Assembly: GCA_027030435.1 (NCBI GenBank)
Contig: JALVEX010000022.1
Span: 1-5,702, forward strand
Length of the DNA stretch: 5,702 nucleotides
Reading direction: 5' to 3'
Origin: Paracoccaceae bacterium
GTDB lineage: Bacteria > Pseudomonadota > Alphaproteobacteria > Rhodobacterales > Rhodobacteraceae
Of this stretch, positions 5,416-5,702 are shown piece by piece; within the stretch, counting starts at the first letter, position 1; each line of letters opens with the position of its first letter. Both the position numbers and the translations under genes were made by a program. Under the pieces are notes generated by a model that was not told the origin of the DNA, searched no databases, and worked only from the letters and a program-made list of their open reading frames with translations.

Positions 5416-5702
5416 AAAGCACGTAGCGGCTGAGATCGGCGGATCTGGAGAGCTCCCCGAGGTGCTGCTCCACGTAGCTTTCATCGATGGTCACGCTGCT
5501 GCCGGGCTGATCGGGGGCATTGAAGGAAAGCTCCTCGAAAACCCGCTCCATCACCGTGTAAAGCCGGCGCGCGCCGATATTCTCCACGCTTTGGTTGACC
5601 TCCGCGGCGATGCGGGCGAGTGCGCGGATGCCATCTTCGGTGAAGTCCACCTCCACGCCTTCCGTTGCCATCAGCGCCTTGTACTGGCGCGTCAGGGCGT
5701 TG
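5414..5702 (-). CDS. hslU: ATP-dependent protease ATPase subunit HslU, C-terminal end (5' part outside window)
   Basis: HslU (ClpY) is the hexameric AAA+ unfoldase that feeds substrates into the HslV peptidase in the cytoplasm. Only the last 95 or so codons are present. The frame continues unbroken to the right edge (NALTRQYKALM precedes the internal Met at 5671), so that Met is not the start. The segment covers the small C-terminal alpha domain: VDFTEDGIRALARIA, VNQSVENIGARRLYTVMERV with the sensor-2 GAR arginine, then EELSFNAPD. The protein ends in DLSRYVL, matching the hydrophobic HslU tail that inserts into HslV to activate it. The gene stops at TAA (5416-5414), 23 nt from the convergent PLP-enzyme gene. 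hslV would be expected upstream, beyond the window. Confidence 0.96.
   Translation of the reverse strand, partial: NALTRQYKALMATEGVEVDFTEDGIRALARIAAEVNQSVENIGARRLYTVMERVFEELSFNAPDQPGSSVTIDESYVEQHLGELSRSADLSRYVL

Noticed and set aside
1..5702. Search for mobile elements, CRISPR arrays, tRNAs, toxin-antitoxin or defence genes, or an undescribed multi-gene system.
   Set aside because: None seen. Every gene is a known family, and no terminal repeats, repeat arrays or unexplained gene cassettes are present.

Overview
The window looks like an ordinary chromosomal stretch from a GC-rich, flagellated alphaproteobacterium. The protein sequences read most like Sphingomonadales (Erythrobacteraceae/Sphingomonadaceae type), but this is a judgement from protein style and gene content, not a database match. 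No insertion sequence, phage gene, CRISPR array, tRNA or rRNA is visible. Coding density is very high and no gene-free stretch exceeds about 140 bases.

Left part (1-1648, + strand): the end of a flagellar gene cluster. It holds the 3' part of fliK (hook-length control, open at the window edge) followed 18 nt later by flgD (hook-cap scaffold). Middle (1649-2677, + strand): a gap of about 135 nt with short inverted repeats and a weak promoter candidate, then a small-molecule kinase of the choline/thiamine kinase (APH) superfamily. Its substrate cannot be read from the sequence. Its stop codon overlaps the stop codon of fmt on the other strand.

Right part: def-fmt on the - strand (4124 down to 2674) is the N-formylmethionine pair. 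Fmt formylates initiator Met-tRNA and Def removes the formyl group from new proteins. Divergent from def is a PatB/MalY-type PLP-dependent C-S lyase/aminotransferase (4218-5390, + strand). It converges on the 3' end of hslU (- strand, open at the right edge), the ATPase of the HslUV protease.

I found no convincing new biological system. The most unusual signals are small and regulatory. An exact 16-bp direct repeat occurs once over the fmt start codon and leader and once between def and the PLP-enzyme gene. The second copy forms most of a perfect inverted repeat that reads as two back-to-back -35 elements. The implied def promoter would give a leaderless mRNA starting exactly at the second in-frame ATG. 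fmt appears to start with TTG.
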